From: Rusavskia elegans
Taxonomy: Eukaryota; Ascomycota; Lecanoromycetes; Teloschistales; Teloschistaceae
Assembly (NCBI GenBank): GCA_011316305.1
Contig: SAUG01000123.1
Coordinates: 1-64,000 of the forward strand
Direction of reading: 5' to 3'
DNA length: 64,000 nucleotides
Position numbers and translations under genes: made by a program. Every line of letters begins with the position of its first letter. The first letter of the stretch is position 1. Shown piece by piece: positions 11,830 to 23,118 of the stretch. Under the pieces are notes generated by a model. It searched no databases and was not told the origin of the DNA. It saw only the letters and a list, made by a program, of their open reading frames with translations.

Positions 11830-12060
11830 TATTATAGATCGATTTAAAATAATAATAATAGTTTGATGTTTCTATATAGGTGGAAAGTTCCTCTATAAAC
11901 AAGCGAACAAGGCTGAACGCTAGGCCTAATTAGATAACGAATCCCGTAGAACTAATAAACCGCGGTTAACGGGGCTTAGTCAGCGTATTAGTTAGCCGGC
12001 ACTATCGGCTAGTATCTCTATATCTACTAAACTTTATATAAGCTTAAATAGTTTATAATA
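11830..12060. repeat. Left LTR of the nested Gypsy element
   Basis: Aligned without length change to 19083-19313. The left half keeps G/C (for example GGTGGAAAG, CAAGCGAACAAGG) that is A/T in the right LTR; the right half shows the reverse. As the element is minus-strand, this is its 3' LTR. Confidence 0.75.
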
Positions 12061-12174
12061 AATATTATAAAACGAAAAAATAGTATCGCCTTTAATACGC
12101 TCGTATTGAATATTTAAAAACTTTAAAAACGTTAAAAATAAAGGCGCTAAAAGGTTAAAAAGAAAATAACGCTA

Positions 12175-12250
12175 CTAGAAATCGAACCCGAACTATACTA
12201 GAATCTCTAAATAATAAAAAGCGGCTAATAGAACAGCCAAGCTAATTTCT
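12175..12250 (-). other. Decayed tRNA-like segment
   Basis: On the minus strand there is a D-arm-like GGCT..AGCC hairpin, an anticodon-arm-like stem and a B-box-like GTTCGATTTC after GTTCGG. The acceptor ends do not pair, so this is a degraded tRNA or a tRNA-derived SINE fragment, not a working tRNA. Confidence 0.3.
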
Positions 12251-15200
12251 TTATTATTTAAATAGAGGCGGTACGTACTACTACTATACTATAGCGCCTA
12301 GTAATAGAATTTTCGAATTAGAATCTAATAGATAGTAGTAGTACTTTACCGAATATAAAAAGAAATATAATTATACTAGGTCGAATATATAAAGCGCCGG
12401 CGAGATATAATAATTTATAAACGCTTTAATTTTAATCCGGAATAATATAGAAAATCTATTAATAATATAGATATTTAAAGTTTCGGTTACTATAATACCG
12501 CTAGAATATAATTAGATTATTACTAATAATAAAATCTAGATAGAAGAAAAAAATATTCGTTATATTCGTTAATAAAGTCTATATAGTACGTTAAATTTTA
12601 TAACCTATACTAGCTATTATATTACGGTCTATAGCCTTTCTATTTAACTAGATACTAGAAGCGCTAGCGTACTTTTTACTAATCTATAATTCGTTCTATT
12701 TCGAACTAATTAGAATCTTTTTTCGGGAATTTTATTTTAATAGTAGGAAGCTTATTATTAACCGAAAGCCGGTTAAAAAGATTATCGCCGATAGGCGCTA
12801 GTTCTAATTAAATTATAGAGATAATAGAATAGATTTTTATAGTAGTAAAAAGTTCTAATTCGTATACGAGGTATCCGATTTTATAAATTACTTTAAATAG
12901 ACTAGCTTATTAATATAAAAACTTTCGATTAGTAATATCTAGTAGTATATATCTATAATAAAATTTTAAAAAAACTTTATTACCTGGTTTAAAGAACCTA
13001 GCTTTATATAGGTTATTATAACGGACTTTAGAAAAAACGGTACTAAAAGCTATTATATCTTCTATTTCTACGCGTTTAATAGATTTTAAATATTCTATAT
13101 TTTCCGGTAGTAGGTCCGATAAAATACTAACCGTATCTTTAAATCGAAAATCTAGTATTAGTTTATTAGAGGCTGTACTAGTAGCGAAGCTAGTTATATT
13201 ATTAAATACGAACTATAGAAATAGAATAGTTTTAATCTAATTTTTATCCGGATATTCTATAAACTAGAAGCGAAAACTAATTTCTATTATTTAATTAATT
13301 CGTTCCGATTATCTATCAGTTTAAAAGTAATATACTATAGATACTAGAATTTTTATTTCTAGCTTCTAGAAAATCTAGCGCTAGAAAGATAATATAAATT
13401 TATAATCTCTATTACTAATAATAGCTAATAGAATTCTCTAGTTATATTCGAATAAAGTCGTAATAACGAGGTTCGTCTAATTAGCTATAAAATAAATAAT
13501 CTATTTAGAAATTAATAGAACCTTTTTAATATATTTATATATAATTATTAGTATATAATCTTTAGTAGAAAACTTCGTAGATAATATAAATACGAAGTCT
13601 ATTATAATTATATAAAATAGTACTTTCGGAAAAATTAAATTAAAGAAACTATAGAATCTATACCGTTTTCTTTAATTTAACTAGTATTACTAGTAGTACT
13701 TTATATATTCTTTAATATTTTTATATATATTATAAATAAAGATCGATAGATAAAGTTCCTTATATATACGATAATATTTTTAATAATATCGGTTATAAAT
13801 TTCGCCGATAATTTCGCCTGCGAGTTTATTTAAAATATAGAGTTAATTTCGGCTATTTCTAGAAATATAGTAGAAAAGTTTATTATATATTCGGAAATTA
13901 ATATCTAGTATATAATATTTATTATTTCTAATATCCGGATCTAATTTCTAAATTTATAGTATTATAATAATTTTAGTCTATCGTTTATTATTAGCGTAAC
14001 CTTTTTTAATACGCTATTTAAATTTATCTACTATTTCGACGAACGTTATATAATATATCGGTATAATAGTATTCGAAGCGTACTATAGAATATTTTCTTT
14101 ATTATTAAATTCGCTATTTTCGTATAATACGTCTAAAATATCTTTTTTATTTTTAACCGGCGTATAGAAAACCTTCGTTATAAATTATAATAAGGTATTA
14201 AAAACGATATTAGTTTTATCTATTTTATAGTATAATTTAATATTAAAAGCCGAAAGATATTATAATAAATAAATAAGTCTTAGATTTAATTTATCGGTAC
14301 TTATTATTTTAAGCGAAATCTATTTCGAAATCGGAACTACTGCCGAGTAATTAGTATATATAATTACTAGTAGCTTTAATAATAAATCGATAAAATAGCG
14401 AACCTTTCTTACTATTTAGATAATTCTAACGACTTCTAATTCGGTAGATTAATAATTTTATTCGACGCTATTAAAATATTTATTTAGAAATATTATTAGT
14501 TATACTTTAGTAGATAGAAAGTCTTTATCGGAATTTCCTTTAATATAGTAGAAAATTACTATAAAGCCGAATTATTTTAATATATTTAGATTAATATAGA
14601 GCTTTTTTATAGAGTCGAAATAATAGAAGAAAGTTAGTAGTTCGAATACTATTTATAGTATCCGAAATAATTATTTTTTTCTAAAATAGAATTATATTTT
14701 AATTTTATTAATTAGAATTTATATTCAAATTTCTTAAAATCTCGTCCGAATTCTTTTATAAATAGAATTTTTCTTTTCTATAGAGGTTCGGCGAGCTATA
14801 TATATCCTGCGATTATATAATATAACTAGCTAGTTATTCCGAAATAGATTTCTAGATTTTATAAATATTTAGAAAAAGTCTTTTCCGAAATAGCTTTAAT
14901 TTTATTTTCTAAAATAGTTATTTCTAGTATATTAACGCGTTATCTAAGTAAACGAACTAAAGGATATTCTATAAATAATTTAAAAGGCGTAAGGTTTATT
15001 TATTTTTTTCGGAATAGAGTAAAAATTTAATCTAGATATTTTAGATACTCTTTTAAATTATATAAAAAGATTATAATATTATTTATTTAGATTTTAGCGA
15101 AATCTTTAAATAAATAAAATAGTTTATTAATTTAGCGCTATATATATAGCAGTAAATTTTTATATTTTATAAATATTACCGAAGCTTATTTCTGTCCGCG

Positions 15201-18200
15201 ATAAAAAATTATAGTAAGTTTATAATAATTATAGTATTAGATTCTAAATTAATAAAACTATCCTATAATATTAATAATAGAAATATAAAGATATTCTAAT
15301 ACTAAAGCGATAATATCCGTTTATAATAGAAAAAGATAACTATTCGTTTCCGTAATAGTATTAAAGCTTCGGATATTAACTACTATTCGTTTCTTTTTCG
15401 TATTATCTAAAAAAGTCTTCTATATTATAAAAACAGAATATACGAAAAACGTTAGCTATTTAGAATATTTTATTTTACTTTATTTATAGAATTTATTAAA
15501 AGTTTTATTAAATTTAATACGGTCTATATAATTTAGATTATAAATTTTTAAAGATATAGACTTTGTTCTTTTCTTTAGAAATATTAGTATCTATTTCTTT
15601 TTAAGAATATCTATTATAGCTTTCTAATCGATAAATATATTTTAGTATTTTTCGGTAATAGTAGCTAGTTATTATACTACTAGTAGTTTACTATAAACCG
15701 TAATATTATTAGATAAACGGTACTCTAATTTAAAATTAATAGATATAGTAAAAAAAGTTTATTTAGCGAATTCGATATTTTTAGCTAGATTCACGCTAAG
15801 TTTCGCTAAATTTTTATTAAGATTTACTTTATTAGCCGAATAAAAGACGTTTTAATTTATTAAAATATTCCGCGCGCTAATTATATTAGATAATTCTAGA
15901 CGATATACGATTTTATTTTATATAACTATAATAGCGGCGAATATCGCTATAGCTTTAATAGCTACCTTTTTTATTAATTTCTTAATAGTATATTTAATAG
16001 TACTTTATATTAATTCTACTATAAATAGAATTGGATTAGAAATAACAGTATAGTATCTTTTATACCGATTTTTAATAATTTTTCTAAACCGAATTTATTT
16101 AAATAAAACTACCGACGAATAGTTTACGTAATAGATATTTATAAAACTAAATAAAACGTCGACTATATAGATAAAAGCGCTACTATTAGAACTAAAATTT
16201 ATTTTTAGAATTAATTTTAATTTAGATTCGAAAAAGAAATTATAGTTTCCGGAAATATTATTTTAATATTATACTAGAATTTATATAATTCTATTAGATT
16301 TTAAAATAATATTACCTTAAATTTTAATAGTATATCTAAAGTTAGATTCCTTATATATATAAAAGTTAAAATTAACTTTAAGGTTTTTATAACTGCCGAT
16401 AATAATTTACTATTTTTAATAATCCAAAATTATTTCTTCCGGAGTTAAAATATCTATATCTAGTAGTAAATTAGTTTATAGATTTTTAATAATATAGATT
16501 TCCTTTATAAATTCTATAATAGCTAAATCGCCCTTTTAATAGAAAATAAAAATAGTAAATTTATTAGTTCGATAGATTTATTCGCCTATATTACGAATAG
16601 GAATCTTTTTTAGTAGTTTTTTAATTTTAATATCTTTTAAAATAAATTTTCTATCGGCTATTAATATTATATATTCTAAATTAATATATACGTTTTTAGT
16701 ATTAGATATATCCGAACGGAAAGCTAATAGAAAAATAATATAATAAAAGTATTTAAAGGCTAAACCAGTTTCTATAATATATTTATTATTTAAAGCGATT
16801 ACGCGAAGTATAAAAGTATCTTTTTTACTAGAAAATTATTTATCGGCGATAAATATTTATATTTCGGCTTTATTACTTTCTATATTTAAGTAAATAGTTT
16901 TAAAATACTTAAATAATTTATTATAGAATTCGAATAAAACGTTATACTTTTAATATAAATATAAAATCTTCGGTCTAATATTAATAAAATTCTAGTTTAC
17001 TTTTTTATATTCTAATTTTTTATAAGTTCTATTATAGTATTCGACTTCCTCGTTATAAAGTTCGGCGGACCTATTATTATAATATCTATAGACGGGATTC
17101 TATTTAATATATTAGATATAAATTTCTTTTATAGTAGAATAATCCTTGCTATATATATCTTTATAAACTCCTATTTAATAGGTTTATTAAAGCGGAACTA
17201 GTAGTATTAAATATTAGAAATTCGGATTAAAATAAAGTCTTTTTTAGAACTGGTTATTATAAAGTCTCTAAAATTTATTACTATACGCTAGCGTAGAGTT
17301 CTACTATATTAGAAAGAAATTTCTTTATAGATTTTCTAATCTATTTATAAATATAAAGTAAAGAGAATTCGCGCCGCTTTAAATAGAAAATATTCCTAGT
17401 AGATTCCTTTTAATAAAAGGAAGCTAATATTTCTAAAAAGGCTAGAAAGTTTACTAAACTATAGAATATTAATATTCGTATCCGGAAAAACCGAAACTAA
17501 ATATTAATTAATATACTAGATTTTCTAGTACCGATTAAAACCGGAATAGAAACGAATTCTTTATTTATTAACGGCTAGAATTATTAGAAGGTATTCCCCG
17601 GGATTACCAGAAGTAATCTTTTTCTATAGTCTAAATTTCGAGTTTATAATTATTTATTTAATTAAAAGAACGTATTAATAGTAATCTTTTCTATTAGTTT
17701 AGAAATAAAAGTAGTATAAAAAGGAATAGCGAGATCTATCTATATCTATATAATAATTTACCGAATATTAATTATTTTAGCGATCTTTATAGCTCGAAGC
17801 CTAGTTTAACCGTATTCGCGAGATTCGTAATAGCGACTTATATTTTTAATAGTATACTTTTTTCTATTTAAAATATATATTCCTTTTTCTATTAGTAATT
17901 TAAAGTAAGTAATTAAAATACTAATTTATATATCGAGATCTTTTATTAGATATTTCTTTTCTATATCCGAGAATTCGTTAAAATATTATTATAGAACTTT
18001 ACTATAAAGATATATCTATAGGTTCTCTTTAACTTTATTATTTAATCTAGCGACGTCTTTAATTTATTCGGTAAAAATATAAATATTATAGAAAAAGATA
18101 TCCTTATCTATATATTTAATATAAGGGCCGGTCTCGGCGGATTTATTATTATAAAAGGAATAGAAATAGCTAATATCGTCTATAACGAATTTTTCGTATT

Positions 18201-19082
18201 TATCGGCTCTAATAAAAAATATAAGAAATTTAGATAGTAATAAAGATATTTTTTTCCTTTATTAGTTTTATTAGCGAAATTCTATAAATTCTACTTGGAT
18301 TATAATATTCTATTTTTCTAATTTTTTAAAAAATCGTATTACTATAAAATCAGAACTATAGTTTTACGTTATATTTAATTTCCGGATTATATCCGATTTA
18401 GATAAAATAAAAAAGTCTGCTAGAACTTTATTAACTATATTTTTTTTTTTTTTTTTTAGTAGAGATTCGATAATTTATAATAGTTTATATATATATAGAA
18501 TTATTCCGGAACTCTATAATATTTTTTTTAAAATATTTAATAGTAGTTTATATTATAGCCCCGCTATTTAACTATTCGTCGGGCTATTTAAATAATCGGA
18601 ATAACCGGAAGGATAATTTTATTTTAGCGCCTACGGTATTATCTACTTCGGTTCTAGAAAATCTAGAATCGCTATAATTATTATATATAAAGTTTAATAA
18701 ATCTAATATATTTTAGTCCTAATTAATAGTATATCTAGAACCGGTTCTATTTATAAATTCGATAAACTAGTACTCGAAAAGGATAATACTATTATCGAGA
18801 AATAGAAGTAGTTTATCTATCGCTATTATAATTAGTTAAAATCTAATTAATAAACCGGTTTATTTCTATTATATCTAAATATATAAGATATAATTAGTAA
18901 AAAACGGTAGTTATTTAATAAATACTACTAATTAAGTATATTTAATTAAAATAATTAGTATTTCCGAAAATACGGATAACGTTACTAGTATTATTAGTAT
19001 TTATAAACGAGAATTAATATTTATAAACGCTATATATATATATTATATAGTACGTATAAATAAATCTTTTATTACTACTAAT

Positions 19083-19313
19083 TATTATAGATTGATTTAA
19101 AATAATAATAATAGTTTAATATTTCTATATAAATAGAAAACTCCTCTATAAATAAATAAATAAAGCTGAACGCTAGACCTAATTAGATAACGAATCCCGC
19201 AGGATTAATAAGCCGCGGTTAACGGAATTTAGTCAGCGTATTAGTCAGCCGGCACTATCGGCCAGTGCTTCTATATCCACTGAATTCCATATAAATTCAA
19301 ATGGTTTATAATA
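19083..19313. repeat. Right LTR of the nested Gypsy element
   Basis: 231 bases paired with 11830-12060; the 5' LTR for the minus-strand element. Its right-hand ~70 bases keep ancestral C and G (GCCAGTGCTTC, CCACTGAATTCC) that have become T or A in the left copy. Confidence 0.75.
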
Positions 19314-20154
19314 GGAACCCGACCCGAACCGGCCAATCTAATCTTTTTTAAATTTTTAAAAATTTTTTATAAACCTTTCCGAACGTTATTATATAGCTAC
19401 CGTTCGAGTTTTATAATATCTGGAGTATTTAAAATTCCTTTTAATTATCTATAGTATTTCTATAGCAGATCTAAATAAAATATTCGTCGATTTATCGGAT
19501 ATATCCTTTATAGATAATTTTAATACTCGCTATAGCTTTTAAAGCTATTATTTTAAATTATTTAACGATATTATCGATTAGAAAACCTTTAAATAAAAGA
19601 TAGTTATAATACATTTAATAGAAGTCGAGCTATTCGGCGCTATAATAATAGGAAAAGAATTTATATAATAAAATAGATTCTTCGAAAAAATCGCTATAGA
19701 TCTAAGCTATAAATCTTTTATCGAAGTCGATAATATATAGACTATACGAATTCTCTAGAACGTTAATTTATAATTTATATCTAAACTCTATTATATTGAT
19801 ATTTATTATTATTAACTCTGCTAGAAGATTTATAATAGAAACGTTTTAAATAAATATATAGCTTTCGTAGCTATTTTAGTAGATAGCTTTATAAAAACTC
19901 TTCTAGTATAACGTTATAAAGAGTTTATTAAATTTCTAAAATTCCAGAATATAGAATTAAACGAGGCCTTCTATAATAACGCCGCTACTACCGTCGTTAA
20001 TATTCTAGATCCAATTAAAAATCTTTCTATATCGTTTTTAAAATTATATATTGCTCTAATATCTCGTAAATATAACCAGACGGAATAGTATAATAGTTAA
20101 TATAGATATAGTAGAAGTTCTATAATAGTAGAACTATTATAACGGCGTTTACTA

Positions 20155-20218
20155 TCGCTATAGCTCTAGTATTATAGATTTATATCTAATAAATCCCGGT
20201 TCGAATCCGAGTTCCGTT
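20155..20218 (+). other. tRNA-like A/B box segment (SINE-like)
   Basis: Contains an A-box-like TAGCTCTAGT near 20160 and a canonical B-box GGTTCGAATCC at 20198-20208 inside a nearly paired T-arm (CCCGG / CCGAG). The flanking acceptor sequences do not pair. It is best read as a RIP-altered tRNA-derived element lying between the Copia RNase H remnant and the hAT-like MITE. Confidence 0.35.
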
Positions 20219-20302
20219 AATTTCTTTTTATTCTTTTTATATATTAAATTCCAGCTGTTTTAGTTTAATATTTAATTTATAATTTAACCTAAAATTTAAA
20301 TT

Positions 20303-20746
20303 TAGACTGGCCACTTCGGGTCGGATTTCTATCGAACCGTCGGGAATCCGACCCGATTTTAACGGGTCGAACCGGTTCGATTCGTTAAACGATCGGATTC
20401 GGATCGAATCTAAATCGAATTCGAATATCCGTTAAATCTTTTTATTTAATTATATAATAATATATAATATTAATTAATATATTAATTAATTATATATAAA
20501 AGTAAGATAATTAGGTAATATAATTAATTTAACTAGAATCTTTCTAGCTAGCGTAGTTAATTAATTAGAATTTTTTTAAATTATTCGTATAATTTTTATA
20601 CTAGAATTATACTTTTATATTTAAATCTAGCGCTATAATCTAGTCTTGGCAGGTCGAATCGAATTAGCTAACCCGGGTTCGAAATCCGGTCGGATCGGAT
20701 CGGGTTAGCTAATCCGGATTCGAAATCCGATCCGACGGCCAGTTTA
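20303..20746. mobile_element. Second hAT-like MITE
   Basis: 444 bases with ends TAGACTGGCC and GGCCAGTTTA and the same GGGTCGG / CCGATCCGAC sub-terminal motifs as the 10351-19340 element. Flanks TTTAAATT (20295-20302) and TTTAAACT (20747-20754) form an 8-base duplication with one C/T change. It carries no gene. Confidence 0.7.
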
Positions 20747-20898
20747 TTTAAACTTTTTAATTTCGATTTTTACTATCTATAATACGGTTATTTCTATACT
20801 AATTTAAGAAAAGGATATACGCGGTAATACTATTAATAAAAGTTATATAGAATTAAAGTTTATCGGCGTTCGCTATCGATTCTAAAAAGGTATAAAAA

Positions 20899-21123
20899 TA
20901 GTATTTATAGTCGATACAGAAACGATTCCGGGATACGCGATAGAGAACGAATCTCTAAAGTTATATATACTTCCTATTATAGCTAGCGTTATCTATTTAG
21001 GCCTAGCGTTTACTTATTACGCGTACTATTTAGCTACTTATAGATTTCCTCTTTTCCTGCTTCCCAGAATATACAATATATACTTATTTTTCATGCAAAT
21101 TCTCACTCCTGCACTGGAGCTCA
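20899..21123 (+). repeat. Right LTR of the outer Copia element
   Basis: Partner of 5811-6035, of equal length. Its last ~70 bases are almost unmutated (for example CACTCCTGCACTGGAGCTCA), while the left LTR has T or A at the same places. An open frame runs through it into the flank and stops near 21198; this is probably chance. Confidence 0.7.
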
Positions 21124-21477
21124 TATTACTAAAAGCCAATATTTGGTACCTGGAAGCATTAAACTCTCTGCCTCATTGCTGTCTCGATGAAATTTAGGCG
21201 CTGTGTAGTGGCGTACCTCCAGCCTTCGCTGGCTGAGACTGAGACGCGAAGACATACAAAGTCCGAGATCAACCAAGGTTATATATAGGCCACCAAATAG
21301 GTCTGTACAACCATTCACCCCGTCCAGAGCCCTAGAGTTCGTAGGGCCTTTCAAAACCGTCGGCAGACAACCTCGGTATAACTGGCTGGGATTTCTTTCT
21401 CCTTGCCTGCTCTGCCCAACAATCGCATCTAGACAATAATAGCTAGCGCTACTGAATCCATTCTGGGGATTTGGAGC
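21124..21477. other. Intergenic, no supported gene
   Basis: GC-normal DNA directly right of the Copia LTR. Short frames only, and no motif recognised. Confidence 0.45.
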
Positions 21478-21740
21478 ACCCGCCTTGAGATTGGTGTGTG
21501 GCGGAATATATAGTCTTCACTATGAGAACGAGATTATAGTCATACCCTACGACGGTCGATGTACTGGTAAAGGAGCCTGGTCTGACTTTCCCTGTTGAAA
21601 ACTGCTCTGACACTCAAACCCCCACGTTGAACAATCCTTAGCGTAGAACTTTGAGCAACTCCTCATGTGTAAGTGCTCTTCAAATGGATCCCAACACCCT
21701 CCTAGGTTGTGAGAAGGATGTTCCTTTCCTGGCAAAAGAA
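21478..21740 (+). pseudogene. Relic of a secreted-protein gene start
   Basis: This stretch resembles the upstream region of the gene at 22468 in order: GGAGCACCCGCCTTG, GTCTTCACTATG, GCTCTGACACTCAAACCCC, CCTTAGCGTAG. It then has an ATG at 21684 followed by ACACCCTCCTAGG, matching ATG..ACCACCCTCCTCGG in the intact gene. The reading frame then departs from the family and ends within about 20 codons, and no cysteine-rich body follows. It is a partial tandem duplicate with only promoter and signal-peptide start remaining. Confidence 0.5.
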
Positions 21741-22250
21741 TACCGTTCGGGACGTTCTTACTTCTCCTGTGTAAGGCCGAATTCAGCTTTCCTAGGTTTA
21801 TTATGCTGAATGCCGTTTTAGCAATGATACTGTCTTTTTTCTTGTTATTCCTAGCTTGATTTTTTTGTTCGCTGTGTTTCCCATATTCCGTATGGTCTTT
21901 TCACCTCTTATTTCCATGGCTTGACTAGGATCTTTCAGGAGTATGTCGATGTGTAGCCGGTTGAGTATATTCCGCTTTCTCGGGTCGAACACACGCGAGC
22001 CCTTCACATGTTCCAGCCATTTCACCACAGCGACACGGACTCGTGATCCGTAGACCGAGGACGATGGCATGTTCTGGTAGAAGGAGTGGTCAATCGAATC
22101 CGACCCGGTTCCCTGTCAACGGGGGTTGTGAACCGAGGCTCGAGGGATCATCAAGCATGAGAAGCGGTCAGCTGTCCTTCTTTCCTCTTCTACAGCTCAG
22201 AAGGTTTGCTTCATTCACTTACATTGCAGCAGGAAGCACGTTGAAACAGG
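21741..22250. other. Intergenic stretch
   Basis: Lies between the relic and the promoter of the secreted-protein gene at 22468. A minus-strand frame of 89 codons (22070-21801) is basic and matches nothing recognised; it is not called as a gene. Confidence 0.35.
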
Positions 22251-22467
22251 GGATCAGAGCACCTGCCTTGGAAATGGTGCATGACCGAGGAACGTGGTCT
22301 TCATCATATGCTGCGTGATGGCATGTATACTGGCAATGAAATCTGTTCTTCCTTCTTTCGCCAACCGCTCTGACACTCCAACCCCTCCCTCTGAAACACC
22401 AATCCCTACCTACTACCTTCCTCAGCGTAGTATTTCAAGCGACTCACCAAACAAAATTCCCCTGAAA

Positions 22468-22809
22468 ATGCATCCTACCACCCTCCTCGGCAGCCTTGTC
22501 TCTCTTCTCTCCTTCACCGCGCTGACTACCGCCGGCACCTTCGAGCTTAAGAACAATCGAGGATCTTGCGTCCTCACGCTTAATGATCTCTGCGGCTGCA
22601 CTAACCAAGTCTTCGCCAGCACCAATTTCAAGTGCAATAAGATGCCGGACCACGTGCGTGGAAACCCGCCATCAGGATGCTGGGGATCTTGGGACGTGAC
22701 AAGGAAGTCAGGGAGCAAGTACGAGGTGGTATTCGACCGCCATTCGGGGTGTCGTGTCAAGTGTTCACTGAAGAATGGAGGAAAGTGCGAGGGGAAGCCT
22801 TATTCTTGA
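22468..22809 (+). CDS. Small secreted cysteine-rich protein C (eight Cys)
   Basis: Encodes 113 residues in one exon. The start at 22468 opens a signal peptide (MHPTTLLGSLVSLLSF... to about residue 22, TTAG); the longer upstream frame lacks one. The mature chain has eight cysteines: RGSC, LCGC, FKC, SGCW, SGC, VKC, GKC. The patterns G-x-C-x-L-x-x-x-D-L-x-x-C and C-x-G-x-W-x-V ... V-x-F ... C line up with the proteins at 1708 and 2567, so it is a distant family member 20 kb away, across the transposon nest. Role unknown; secreted effector-like by inference. Its upstream region is duplicated as a relic at 21478. Confidence 0.8.
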   Translation: MHPTTLLGSLVSLLSFTALTTAGTFELKNNRGSCVLTLNDLCGCTNQVFASTNFKCNKMPDHVRGNPPSGCWGSWDVTRKSGSKYEVVFDRHSGCRVKCSLKNGGKCEGKPYS

Positions 22810-22826
22810 TCAATCTGTAAGAGGAC

Positions 22827-23051
22827 TTGCCGTTGGCGTACGCCGATTTCGTATGATGACTTTTCATGAATTAAGGGATGATGCATGGCTGACGAGTCCT
22901 TGAATAGCGATGTTGGTGGAGGGCTATGACTGATGAACCTATGAAAGGAACTGTAGTTGGTTAATGGCGAATCTTGTATGATATATTTCATGATTTTGGA
23001 TGGATGATGGATAACTGATAGGTTCTTGGTTGGTGGTGTTGGTGGAAGGCG
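22827..23051 (+). repeat. Imperfect tandem duplication in the 3' flank
   Basis: Two ~80-base copies, about 22850-22925 and 22973-23051, share GTATGAT, TTTCATGA, GGATGATG, TTGGTGGTGTTGGTGGA-like and GGC. They fall between the convergent ends of the secreted-protein gene and Sfm1. Confidence 0.5.
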
Positions 23052-23118
23052 GCATGACATGATCACTGGATTCAGGATATGAATGATGGGAAGGATTTGC
23101 TTTGGTAGTCTCCCAGCT

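Larger units (their letters stand above)
11830..19313 (-). mobile_element. Nested Ty3/Gypsy retrotransposon with 231-base LTRs
   Basis: LTRs at 11830-12060 and 19083-19313, each 231 bases, start TATTATAG and end TATAATA (RIP forms of TG..CA ends). Flanks GAAAC and GGAAC form a 5-base target duplication with one G-to-A change. The coding remnants are on the minus strand. A retropepsin-like stretch (NLLLDIDILTPEE) lies near 16440-16640. Reverse transcriptase lies near 14700-15120, with INNII replacing the catalytic DD pair (codons at 15078-15083) and later EIYFGIT. An integrase C-terminal stretch (FKVIYKIGYLVYELEL) lies near 12800-12920. All frames carry many stops. It is inserted in the hAT-like element. 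Confidence 0.75.
10351..19340. mobile_element. hAT-like non-autonomous DNA transposon (interrupted)
   Basis: Termini are TAGACTGGCC on the left and GGCCAATCTA on the right, an inverted pair. They are flanked by a perfect 8-base duplication ATCTTTTT (10343-10350 and 19341-19348), the size used by hAT elements. Sub-terminal regions are packed with GGGTCGG / CCGACCC motifs (10360-10520 and 11660-11829). Without the nested MITE and the Gypsy insertion, less than 1 kb remains, so there is no room for a transposase. The element sits inside the Copia pol gene, which resumes on the other side. Confidence 0.75.
5811..21123 (+). mobile_element. Outer Ty1/Copia retrotransposon, RIP-mutated, with nested insertions
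   Basis: Bounded by 225-base direct repeats. Plus-strand remnants of pol are read through many stops. Around 9560-9640 lies a Copia reverse transcriptase segment (FKYKFNNQ, LKFK-RL); around 9660-9790 a YAA-LA ... ETRQYN-VN-F segment; and at 9976-10000 a VNNI in place of the catalytic VDDI. Past the hAT insertion, 19480-19960 reads as Copia RNase H (IDWK-like, then EVELFGAI, EVDN-QTIRIL). Removing the insertions at 10351-19340 and 20303-20746 leaves about 5.9 kb, a normal Copia length. A purine-rich run (20885-20898) precedes the right LTR. No matching target duplication is seen at the two outer ends. Confidence 0.75.

Noticed and set aside
18441..18459. Poly-T run as a transcription terminator or poly(A) tail of an inserted element
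   Set aside because: It lies inside the Gypsy internal region without flanking duplications; compositional in AT-rich DNA.
21801..22070. 89-codon basic minus-strand frame
   Set aside because: No recognised family, no homologue in the window and poor context; kept as intergenic.
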